Assembly: GCA_026168455.1 (NCBI GenBank)
Contig: CM047428.1
Span: forward strand, 23,631,942-23,695,941
DNA: 64,000 nucleotides
Direction: 5' to 3'
Source of the DNA: Theocolax elegans
Taxonomy: Eukaryota > Arthropoda > Insecta > Hymenoptera > Cerocephalidae
Shown here: positions 35,336-44,293 of the stretch, piece by piece
How positions within the stretch are numbered: the first letter of the stretch is position 1
Layout of the letters: every line of letters begins with the position of its first letter
Made by a program: the position numbers and the translations under genes
The notes under the pieces: model-generated
What the model was told of the DNA's origin: nothing
The model's database searches: none
What the model saw: only the letters and a program-made list of their open reading frames with translations

Positions 35336-35966
35336 GAAAAAGTGAAGGAACCAACCTTGTTGTGAGACTTGAACATACAGGCTGTCCCCGCGAATAGCTG
35401 CGTAGGAAAACAGAGAAAGATATAGAGATTATACTTATGGATTTATGATATGCGGTGTCAAGTATAATAGTCAATGTTTTACTATCTTTTCTATTTTTCT
35501 GTGTGTATGTATGTGTACGGGTATGTGTATGTGTGTGTACGTGTGTGTGTGTAAATTGTAGATCGTTAGTTTACTTTTCTTTTTTCTCAGGTCGGTTAAC
35601 GAGACTGAAGATGTGGTAGATGCGATTTCAAAATATTAAATTACAACAGATTTAGAATGTTTATTTTATGTCGTGTAGATTATTTTATCGTAAATATGCG
35701 GTAACCATTTACTCCACACACGGTTACTTTATTTTCACGAAGTTTTAAAAATATATTGTTTGTAATAAAAATTATTATTTTGTCGGACCAAAATTTGGTG
35801 TAACTATTCAAAATTTGAGCGCTGATTATACTAATGTCAAATTAGTGGAAATTCATTAGTTCATATAGTATATTTCACCGTTTTAATTTTTGAAAAGTCG
35901 ATATTCATTATGAATAAGTAATTATTCACTTTTTAGAATAGTGAAATGTTCAAAATTAGAAATAAG

Positions 35967-36468
35967 TAAAGTACCCAGTGTCGGGACAAGCGAAAAATTG
36001 GTGGTAGTAGTGGGACACGTTGAATTTAATACTATACGAATGAATTTGTATTATTAACTATAGATAGATTAATGTAAGTATTTGTATAAAAAAGTATTCG
36101 TTTAATTTATATAAATTTAGCATAATCAGCAATCAAATTTTTTGAGATTATGACTATTGATGAATTTTGTTGTTGAATGGTGTCCCGCTATTACTCTCTT
36201 ACAGTTTCCATAACGTAGTGACACATTTGAAACTAATATCCCGGTTTATCTTCATCCGAATCATGTCCCACTACTGCATTCTCTTTGCATCTTCTTACTT
36301 TTTTAATTAAAACATTTAAATAAACTACCGTTTTGAGTAAAACACTAATGAAATTGACAATTAATTAACAATTAGATTACTAAGTTTTGAAATATTTTGT
36401 TTCTAATTGTTAAAACAGTGCTTATAGTATATTAAGTTTCCGTAAGTGTCCCGGTACTGGGTACTTTA
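35967..36468. mobile_element. MITE with TA-flanked AAGTACCCAGT inverted termini
   Basis: TAAAGTACCCAGTGTCGGGA at the left is matched by TCCCGGTACTGGGTACTTTA at the right (perfect for the first 13 bases). Length about 502 bp. Internal GTAGTGGGACA-like motifs occur on both strands. TA at both boundaries fits a Tc1/mariner-type target duplication (inference). It sits within sequence that itself has ACTTTTTAGAATAGTGAA and ACTTTTAAAATAGTGAA on either side. Confidence 0.65.
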
Positions 36469-37774
36469 TCTAGTGCGGATATTTACTGTTGAAATAATGA
36501 AAATTCTCTGTTGAAATAGTAATAGGTACTCACTTTTAAAATAGTGAATATTTAATTTCGTAATATTAAATTCTCTTTCTCAAACTTGATTGTAATCTTT
36601 GTGTTTTAAATATTAAAAAATTAAGTAAATAATTGTAAAATTATGGTTTTTACAAGTAAATTGCACGAAATTAAATCTTTTCTTATTTCTTTACAGAAGT
36701 TAACATTCATGAAGAACGAAAATAATGTTTCAATAATCAAGTACTTAAAAAAATACGACTGCATACAAAAACTAATATTAACCCATTAAAGCCCCAGCCG
36801 AATAAAAATTTTGTTCGATTTTCATAGTTGTTATTTGATGCATAAATCGTAGCCTATCATAACGCTAATTTTTTTCTATGTAAGCTTTAAACATGTAACA
36901 TTAAAGTTTGAGAAGACAATAAAATGCTTCCCATACATAACATATTATATTCGTTAATTTATTAGTCGCAGTACGATATCAGCGAATTAAAAAGTTTGCT
37001 GAATATTAATTAAAAAAATAATATCAATGATGCATCAGTGACTGTATAAAAACGTTAAGTAAAATCCCGCGGTTAATCGTAATCTTATACAAAATCAAAA
37101 GGACCACAAAGCATATTACAACGAGTTGAAACACCTATTTTGCATACTATTGAAATCTGTATATGATTTACGAAATAGCGAGTCCTTTGTACGCAAAATA
37201 TAATAGAGAGCGATTGAGTGTACTGTTAAACAATAAATTAATGAAGATATAATGGTACATTTGGAATCGTAGCTAATGACAAGCTATGTAATTATTATCT
37301 AAATCGATGGCGAAGCAGTATGGTCAATTAATATTTCATTGCGTCAGATTAATAGACTTCCCTTTTGCACACACGTCGGTTAATATCACAGTCGTTTCGA
37401 TAGCATATGTGCGTGTAATTATCTGATTTATAAGAAGTTTCTAAAATCCTTTTATTTGAAGCTCGATGTAACTTCACTAATGAGATACCGTAGAATGTGT
37501 CGTATGAAGGAATCGATGATAAATATAACTAGTACTTTTTCTTTGTGGTTACGATCATCTTTAAATTTAATGCTTTATTCCGTTATTTGCTGATAGTTAT
37601 TGATAAATATAGCAAACCATGTTTCTCGTGGTTGTCTTAGATTAAAAAATACGCAAACGTCAATATGTGGTTCATAGTATTTGTAAAACATATAATATTA
37701 TTAACCTGTGTGATTTTACGCGTAACAAATGAAAAAAACGTCGGCTAATAATACGTATACACAGAAAAAAAGAT
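36469..37774. other. Intron interior, no gene supported
   Basis: Contains CCATTAAAGCCCCAGCCGAA near 36783, related to the CCATTAACGC repeats at 18924 and 49394-49546. Otherwise AT-rich and non-coding. Confidence 0.4.
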
Positions 37775-38144
37775 TATAGTAAACATTGCTATTTTATTGA
37801 GTAATTGAGAGGCAGACTTAACACATCATGATAGAAACTGTTTCTATAAGAAAATTTACCAGATATTAAATATTAATAAACCTAATATTTTTACATTTTA
37901 TAGAATGTTTCCTATAAAAAATCATTTTTATTATTTGTTAAGTATATTTCTGAGGTAGGGAAGTAGCACTTGCTAGATAAAAATTATTAAAAATGGTATA
38001 CCAATAATATAAATTTAAAGATTTTCTAATAACTGATAAGTATAATATAATCTTAATTATTTATATAATTATTAAATATTCCAATTGCCTCAGAATCAAA
38101 ACCTCGTTTAAATCGATGTCACGTGAGTAGGTGACGTAGATATA
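37775..38144. repeat. Left arm of an older palindromic element hosting the Penelope-like insertion
   Basis: TTGCTATTTTATTGAGTAA (37786-37804) and TTTAAATCGATGTCACGTGA (38107-38126), with ACGTAGATATA, are matched in reverse complement and in reverse order at 44264-44293 and 44125-44162. The left arm is about 200 bp longer between the two blocks. The retroelement inserted between these arms. Confidence 0.6.
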
Positions 38145-38503
38145 CATATATATATATATATATATATATGTATAAATAAAATGGTTTACTTCATAAAATA
38201 TTGTGGCATTCGTGGTCTTATGAGGACATTAGAATACTTCTGTATTACAAGTTTTGTGACAAGTATGACAAACCTACATTCGACGTCTACAAGATTGGTA
38301 ATATAACCTAACTAATATTGAAACCTTAAATTAATTCAATTTTCTTTGTCGTATTTTTCTATAAATTCTTGCATAAAAATGATCTTTTTAATAATTTGAG
38401 AAGTAGAAATAATCACTCTTTTAAAATCAGTTATCGTTCATTCTTTACATACGGCACAAAATAAAAATTAAATTTTTATCTTTTTCAGGCTTGATTTTGA
38501 TAC
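38145..38503. other. TA microsatellite and AT-rich flank of the Penelope-like insertion
   Basis: A (TA)n tract at about 38148-38170 is followed by AT-rich sequence without a gene. Confidence 0.45.
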
Positions 38504-38516
38504 TATTCTAGTTCTT
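38504..38516 (+). repeat. 13-bp target-site duplication, left copy
   Basis: TATTCTAGTTCTT, identical in sequence and orientation to 43965-43977 on the other side of the composite element. It shows the inverted pair inserted as one unit. Confidence 0.85.
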
Positions 38517-38546
38517 GGTAGTGGATAGTCACCCTCCATTATTTTA

Positions 38547-38723
38547 TTTTGGTTTTTTAGACGATCTTGTAGGGCAATTCACAGGGTGTTGAATAAATTT
38601 TAACACCTTTTCTTTTAATTAAAAGTTGCGACGTTTCGTCTGATATTTTTTCAGACCTCTTCTGGCACTAATTTATTAACAGAGACACAAATATTAACAA
38701 TTTTTCAAATTGAACATGAACAA
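38547..38723 (-). repeat. Pseudo-LTR of the inverted Penelope-like copy
   Basis: A 177-bp segment equal in reverse complement to 40861-41037 and 43782-43958. It lies on the 3' side of the inverted ORF. Confidence 0.85.
38626..38666 (-). ncRNA. Hammerhead-like motif in the inverted pseudo-LTR
   Basis: Reverse complement of the motif described at 40917-40957, with the same stem II (GTCTGA/TCAGAC), GAAACGTC and altered first box. Confidence 0.4.
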
Positions 38724-38948
38724 CAAGAATAATTTTTTTATATAAATAACACAAAAACGCAATAATTACCAATATTGAAAAAAGGTTAGCTCATCATCAA
38801 GCCATGTCAAGTCGGACTGACCGTTATAACAAGAAATAAACATATAGAGTATCTAACGCTCTTACAATTTTCCAAGAAATTCACAGATGATTAGTATATA
38901 CATACGTATATACCTATATATACTGATTGTGAGTAATTTTAACAGCCG

Positions 38949-40858
38949 TTACAGTATGTTCTTATACAAGTAATTTAAACCCATTGTGTCTTCTTTTTTA
39001 TTTAGTGTGTTTTTATGACTATTTATAAAAATCATTTCAGAGATTAACCGTTTTTTACGTACATTTTCTTTGTCTAATATTTGGACATTTTCAAAATCAA
39101 ATTGATGGTTTTTATTCTTCATGTGTATAGCTACTACTGATTCAGTATTGTGTGATTTTTTATGTTCAGAAATTCTATCTTTTAACATTCGTTTAGTTTC
39201 GCCTATGTAAATCGATTGACAATTTTTACAGTTAAATTTATATACTACACCACATGTATTTAACTTGCTAGTAGAATCTTTACCTAATTTTATTACGGAA
39301 TTTAACCTATTTTCGATTCTTGGGATGATGGCTATGTTGTACTTTTTTAACAATCTACTAATTTTATTGTGAAATTCTGTATGATATGGTAAGGGTAAGG
39401 CTGTAATTACTTGTTTTTTATTTTGTTTAACAACGTTGGTCAATCTTATTTTTCGTAACCTGGTGTTAATAGCATTATTAATAAAACATTTTGGATACTT
39501 GTTGTTTTGTAAGATTTTTTTGACAGTGTTTAAATTATCTTGGTGAAAAGTTGAATCTGATAGTAGTATTGCTCGATCTATTAAATTATATATAATGTTC
39601 TTTTTTTGACGATCTGTATGATGAGAGTTGAAGTTTAAAACTCTGTCTGAATTCGATTCTTTACGATACCAGTTAGTTACAATTTTGTTGTTTATTCTCA
39701 TTAAACTTAAGTCTAAGAAGTTAATTTTATTATTTGTTTCCAATTCATGTGTGAATTTTAAATGTTCGTTTTGATTGTTAAAAACACTAATAACTAAATC
39801 TATTTGGTCTCTTTTAACACATAGGATAGTATCGTCCACATATCTGTAGTAAAACAGTGGTATACAATTGTATGAGTTTTTTAATTTTAGTAAGCAAGCT
39901 TTTTCAAGGTCCTCCATTACAATGTCTGCTAGAATAGGTGAGATATTTGATCCCATCGGTGTTCCAAAAATTTGATGATAATATACACCATTAAATGTAA
40001 AAAACGTATTGTTAAATAAAAATTCTACAATATTGCGAATTTCATGGAACGGGATCTTACAAATACTATTTATAGTTGAATAACGTCTGTCTAAACTATC
40101 TAAAACATCTTTACATGAAACATTTGTGTATAAAGAGACTACGTCAAGTGACAGGAAGATATAATCTTCGGGTAGCGATTTTTTTACCAACAAGTTCTTA
40201 AGTTTTAAACTATTGTCAATATGAGACTTTGGCGGAGGTAACGCAGTTTTTAATTCATTACATATTAGTTTTGATAAAAAATAAGTTGGGCTGTTTATGG
40301 TTGACACAATTGGTCTAAAAGGAATATCCTTTTTATGGATTTTTGGTAATCCATACGCTTTTGCCAAAGATGTATTAGTTTGTGTTAACTCATTATTGTG
40401 ATAATTTTTTAGAAGTAAATCGTTGTCATTCAGTTTTTTTAAAATTGTATGTACATTAGATTGTAATTTTTTAATCGGATTCTTTTTGACTATTTTATAA
40501 ACTTTTTTATCATTGAATAGTGCTGTCATTTTTTCTAAATATTCTGATTTATTTAAACAAACTGTAATATTACCTTTATCAGCGTGTGTAAAAAACAGAT
40601 CTGTATTTTCTTTTAGAAATTTTTTTGTGTTACTAAGTTTACTGATGAACTGTTTTTCTTTAAGAGAAATATGTGGTGTTATTTTCATTTCCTTTTTTAT
40701 GCTTTTTACAACGACTTCTCGTATCTCATTTTTGGCTTCATTATTTATTTCTAATTTATCTAAATTTGTTTCAACGTTTTTGACTATGGAAATTACATCT
40801 TTTTTACACATATTTTTTTGTACGTTAAATTTTGGGCCTAAACTTACAATATCTGATA
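38949..40858 (-). pseudogene. Penelope-like RT/GIY-YIG ORF, 5'-truncated inverted copy
   Basis: Matches residues ~202-836 of the full-length protein at 41045-43555, with one substitution seen by eye (Val for Ala near the junction). It keeps the entire RT core and the GIY-YIG endonuclease, with no frameshift. It lacks the N-terminal ~200 residues. An open frame continues to an ATG at 40874, but those first residues (MNMNK) are read antisense from the adjoining pseudo-LTR and are not native. It has no obvious promoter of its own other than the shared pseudo-LTR, so it is probably not a functional source. It forms one arm of the large palindrome. Confidence 0.85.
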
Positions 40859-40860
40859 TC

Positions 40861-41037
40861 TTGTTCATGTTCAATTTGAAAAATTGTTAATATTTGTGTC
40901 TCTGTTAATAAATTAGTGCCAGAAGAGGTCTGAAAAAATATCAGACGAAACGTCGCAACTTTTAATTAAAAGAAAAGGTGTTAAAATTTATTCAACACCC
41001 TGTGAATTGCCCTACAAGATCGTCTAAAAAACCAAAA
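40861..41037 (+). repeat. 5' pseudo-LTR of the full-length Penelope-like copy
   Basis: A 177-bp segment from TTGTTCATGTTC to ACCAAAA, repeated at 43782-43958 (offset 2921 bp) and inverted at 38547-38723. It carries the hammerhead-like motif. In Penelope-like elements this region typically contains promoter and ribozyme functions (family knowledge). The inverted copy is joined at its left edge through a 2-bp filler (TC). Confidence 0.88.
40917..40957 (+). ncRNA. Hammerhead ribozyme-like motif with altered core box
   Basis: Stem I TGC (40917-40919) pairs with GCA (40955-40957). A perfect 6-bp stem II GTCTGA/TCAGAC has a 7-nt AT loop. GAAACGTC (40947-40954) gives the minimal palindromic stem III and GTC cleavage site typical of Penelope-like elements. 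The first conserved box is CAGAAGA instead of CTGATGA (two U-to-A changes, one at an essential position), and one extra G precedes stem II. Structure is conserved in all three pseudo-LTRs, but catalysis is doubtful. Confidence 0.5.
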
Positions 41038-41044
41038 TAAAATA

Positions 41045-43555
41045 ATGGAGGGTGACTATCCACTACTATATAACGGTCAACGATCGAATAACGACCAGTC
41101 TCCAAGGGGAGGATCATTTTTCAAAAACATCTCTAGAAGACACGGACACAAATTGACGAAATTTCTGAAGACTTGGATAAAAGAACGACAACCATTAGCC
41201 AAAACACAATCAAAGCGTTTATTTCTTCTAAAATGCAGACACAACGATATTATTCCGAATCACATTAAAAACATGAGTAAGCGTTTTTTCAACTTGAACT
41301 TCTTTAGTAGTTTCTATAAATATCGATTTTCATATCAAGTTAACAAACAATCCTACAGATTACTAAAATTTGAAATTAAAGACTTACATATACAAATTAA
41401 CTATTTACATAAATCATTAAATAAACTAAAAATTAAGATAGAACGAAGCAATATATGCCAAACGACTCTTAATCAATTTTTCGCTCTAACTGAGAGAAAG
41501 GTGGAAAAAAAGTTTCTAAAATTAGAGAGTTTACACCACAAAAAACTTAATTATTTAATAAACGAAAAAACTGACAAAGATAATTCAATTGTGAACAATA
41601 ATAATTATGTAATAAATCTCACAAAAACGACCATACCGAACGATGTATCAGATATTGCAAGTTTAGGCCCAAAATTTAACGTACAAAAAAATATGTGTAA
41701 AAAAGATGTAATTTCCATAGTCAAAAACGTTGAAACAAATTTAGATAAATTAGAAATAAATAATGAAGCCAAAAATGAGATACGAGAAGTCGTTGTAAAA
41801 AGCATAAAAAAGGAAATGAAAATAACACCACATATTTCTCTTAAAGAAAAACAGTTCATCAGTAAACTTAGTAACACAAAAAAATTTCTAAAAGAAAATA
41901 CAGATCTGTTTTTTACACACGCTGATAAAGGTAATATTACAGTTTGTTTAAATAAATCAGAATATTTAGAAAAAATGACAGCACTATTCAATGATAAAAA
42001 AGTTTATAAAATAGTCAAAAAGAATCCGATTAAAAAATTACAATCTAATGTACATACAATTTTAAAAAAACTGAATGACAACGATTTACTTCTAAAAAAT
42101 TATCACAATAATGAGTTAACACAAACTAATACATCTTTGGCAAAAGCGTATGGATTACCAAAAATCCATAAAAAGGATATTCCTTTTAGACCAATTGTGT
42201 CAACCATAAACAGCCCAACTTATTTTTTATCAAAACTAATATGTAATGAATTAAAAACTGCGTTACCTCCGCCAAAGTCTCATATTGACAATAGTTTAAA
42301 ACTTAAGAACTTGTTGGTAAAAAAATCGCTACCCGAAGATTATATCTTCCTGTCACTTGACGTAGTCTCTTTATACACAAATGTTTCATGTAAAGATGTT
42401 TTAGATAGTTTAGACAGACGTTATTCAACTATAAATAGTATTTGTAAGATCCCGTTCCATGAAATTCGCAATATTGTAGAATTTTTATTTAACAATACGT
42501 TTTTTACATTTAATGGTGTATATTATCATCAAATTTTTGGAACACCGATGGGATCAAATATCTCACCTATTCTAGCAGACATTGTAATGGAGGACCTTGA
42601 AAAAGCTTGCTTACTAAAATTAAAAAACTCATACAATTGTATACCACTGTTTTACTACAGATATGTGGACGATACTATCCTATGTGTTAAAAGAGACCAA
42701 ATAGATTTAGTTATTAGTGTTTTTAACAATCAAAACGAACATTTAAAATTCACACATGAATTGGAAACAAATAATAAAATTAACTTCTTAGACTTAAGTT
42801 TAATGAGAATAAACAACAAAATTGTAACTAACTGGTATCGTAAAGAATCGAATTCAGACAGAGTTTTAAACTTCAACTCTCATCATACAGATCGTCAAAA
42901 AAAGAACATTATATATAATTTAATAGATCGAGCAATACTACTATCAGATTCAACTTTTCACCAAGATAATTTAAACACTGTCAAAAAAATCTTACAAAAC
43001 AACAAGTATCCAAAATGTTTTATTAATAATGCTATTAACACCAGGTTACGAAAAATAAGATTGACCAACGTTGTTAAACAAAATAAAAAACAAGTAATTA
43101 CAGCCTTACCCTTACCATATCATACAGAATTTCACAATAAAATTAGTAGATTGTTAAAAAAGTACAACATAGCCATCATCCCAAGAATCGAAAATAGGTT
43201 AAATTCCGTAATAAAATTAGGTAAAGATTCTACTAGCAAGTTAAATACATGTGGTGTAGTATATAAATTTAACTGTAAAAATTGTCAATCGATTTACATA
43301 GGCGAAACTAAACGAATGTTAAAAGATAGAATTTCTGAACATAAAAAATCACACAATACTGAATCAGTAGTAGCTATACACATGAAGAATAAAAACCATC
43401 AATTTGATTTTGAAAATGTCCAAATATTAGACAAAGAAAATGTACGTAAAAAACGGTTAATCTCTGAAATGATTTTTATAAATAGTCATAAAAACACACT
43501 AAATAAAAAAGAAGACACAATGGGTTTAAATTACTTGTATAAGAACATACTGTAA
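41045..43555 (+). CDS. Penelope-like element polyprotein: reverse transcriptase plus GIY-YIG endonuclease, full length
   Basis: An 836-aa single ORF. It would copy element RNA at a nicked chromosomal target in the nucleus. N-terminal basic region 1-200. RT ~360-600 with the PLE-typical AYGLPKIHKKDIPFRPIVS (~368-386), motif A LSLDVVSLYTN (436-446), motif B GTPMGSNISPILAD (499-512), motif C YVDD (540-543) and INFLDLSL (579-586). C-terminal GIY-YIG endonuclease ~736-830: CGVVYKFNCKNC with a CxxC pair, SIYIGET (749-755), RISEH (762-766) and the probable catalytic Glu in RLISEMIF (~808). No stop or frameshift, so it could be active. The ATG lies 7 nt after the 5' pseudo-LTR and the stop 226 nt before the 3' one. 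The YVDD box and the order RT then GIY-YIG place it among endonuclease-positive Penelope-like elements of animals. Confidence 0.95.
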   Translation: MEGDYPLLYNGQRSNNDQSPRGGSFFKNISRRHGHKLTKFLKTWIKERQPLAKTQSKRLFLLKCRHNDIIPNHIKNMSKRFFNLNFFSSFYKYRFSYQVNKQSYRLLKFEIKDLHIQINYLHKSLNKLKIKIERSNICQTTLNQFFALTERKVEKKFLKLESLHHKKLNYLINEKTDKDNSIVNNNNYVINLTKTTIPNDVSDIASLGPKFNVQKNMCKKDVISIVKNVETNLDKLEINNEAKNEIREVVVKSIKKEMKITPHISLKEKQFISKLSNTKKFLKENTDLFFTHADKGNITVCLNKSEYLEKMTALFNDKKVYKIVKKNPIKKLQSNVHTILKKLNDNDLLLKNYHNNELTQTNTSLAKAYGLPKIHKKDIPFRPIVSTINSPTYFLSKLICNELKTALPPPKSHIDNSLKLKNLLVKKSLPEDYIFLSLDVVSLYTNVSCKDVLDSLDRRYSTINSICKIPFHEIRNIVEFLFNNTFFTFNGVYYHQIFGTPMGSNISPILADIVMEDLEKACLLKLKNSYNCIPLFYYRYVDDTILCVKRDQIDLVISVFNNQNEHLKFTHELETNNKINFLDLSLMRINNKIVTNWYRKESNSDRVLNFNSHHTDRQKKNIIYNLIDRAILLSDSTFHQDNLNTVKKILQNNKYPKCFINNAINTRLRKIRLTNVVKQNKKQVITALPLPYHTEFHNKISRLLKKYNIAIIPRIENRLNSVIKLGKDSTSKLNTCGVVYKFNCKNCQSIYIGETKRMLKDRISEHKKSHNTESVVAIHMKNKNHQFDFENVQILDKENVRKKRLISEMIFINSHKNTLNKKEDTMGLNYLYKNIL

Positions 43556-43781
43556 CGGCTGTTAAAATTACTCACAATCAGTATATATAGGTATATACGT
43601 ATGTATATACTAATCATCTGTGAATTTCTTGGAAAATTGTAAGAGCGTTAGATACTCTATATGTTTATTTCTTGTTATAACGGTCAGTCCGACTTGACAT
43701 GGCTTGATGATGAGCTAACCTTTTTTCAATATTGGTAATTATTGCGTTTTTGTGTTATTTATATAAAAAAAATTATTCTTG

Positions 43782-43958
43782 TTGTTCATGTTCAATTTGA
43801 AAAATTGTTAATATTTGTGTCTCTGTTAATAAATTAGTGCCAGAAGAGGTCTGAAAAAATATCAGACGAAACGTCGCAACTTTTAATTAAAAGAAAAGGT
43901 GTTAAAATTTATTCAACACCCTGTGAATTGCCCTACAAGATCGTCTAAAAAACCAAAA
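43782..43958 (+). repeat. 3' pseudo-LTR of the full-length Penelope-like copy
   Basis: Direct repeat of 40861-41037. It ends in ACCAAAA followed by an A run, then the target duplication at 43965. Confidence 0.88.
43838..43878 (+). ncRNA. Hammerhead-like motif in the 3' pseudo-LTR
   Basis: Identical to 40917-40957 at an offset of 2921 bp. A working pair of direct motifs would cleave a unit-length RNA, but the altered core box makes this uncertain. Confidence 0.45.
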
Positions 43959-43964
43959 AAAAAA

Positions 43965-43977
43965 TATTCTAGTTCTT
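43965..43977 (+). repeat. 13-bp target-site duplication, right copy
   Basis: TATTCTAGTTCTT, identical to 38504-38516. Confidence 0.85.
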
Positions 43978-44124
43978 ATTCCAAAAGCCAAACGTACGAT
44001 TTCAACTATTCAAATATTTATTGTGCAGTGTGTTTAAAGGTGGTCACGAAAGACAGTATTATTTGGTCCCAATTGAGCAGTGACGGTCATTGCACTTTAC
44101 GGAACTCACCAGATAAAATTCAGA

Positions 44125-44293
44125 TATATCTACGTAGCCTAATCACGTGACATCGATTTAAAAACAGATCACAAAAAATACGAATAATTTAAAAATTGTC
44201 AAATTTGTTATTATGTCGTAAACTATCGTGTAAAAAAATATTTAAAAAAGTGATACTTTCCTCTTACTCAATAAAATAGCAACTATTACTATA
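44125..44293. repeat. Right arm of the older palindromic host element
   Basis: TCACGTGACATCGATTTAAA and TTACTCAATAAAATAGCAA are inverse counterparts of blocks at 38107-38126 and 37786-37804. The arms are diverged, with indels, whereas the retroelement arms between them are almost identical, so this element is older. Confidence 0.6.

Larger units (their letters stand above)
38517..43964. mobile_element. Composite Penelope-like element: full-length copy plus inverted 5'-truncated copy
   Basis: A full-length plus-strand unit (pseudo-LTR 40861-41037, ORF 41045-43555, pseudo-LTR 43782-43958) is preceded head-to-head by an inverted copy (38518-40858) truncated at its 5' side. The whole is bounded by a 13-bp target duplication. 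The arms of ~2.3 kb look almost identical: I noted one A-run length difference, and one amino-acid difference (Val/Ala) near the junction. Such inverted truncated partners are known for Penelope-like elements. The inverted copy runs ~29 bp past its pseudo-LTR (38518-38546) into sequence equal to the start of the ORF region (41038-41066), as expected if its template was a tandem or circular unit. The centre (40861-41645) forms the loop of a 5.4-kb palindrome. Confidence 0.92.

Noticed and set aside
35021..35474. Long minus-strand ORFs (99 and 126 codons)
   Set aside because: They are translations of the (GA)n/(CT)n tract (Ser-Leu repeats) and have no domain.
40859..40874. Native start of the inverted RT ORF at 40874
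   Set aside because: The first residues are encoded by antisense pseudo-LTR sequence beyond the junction; the copy is 5'-truncated.
40513..40890. 125-codon plus ORF and its inverse 128-codon counterpart at 41605-41991
   Set aside because: Both are antisense shadows of the Penelope-like RT ORFs.
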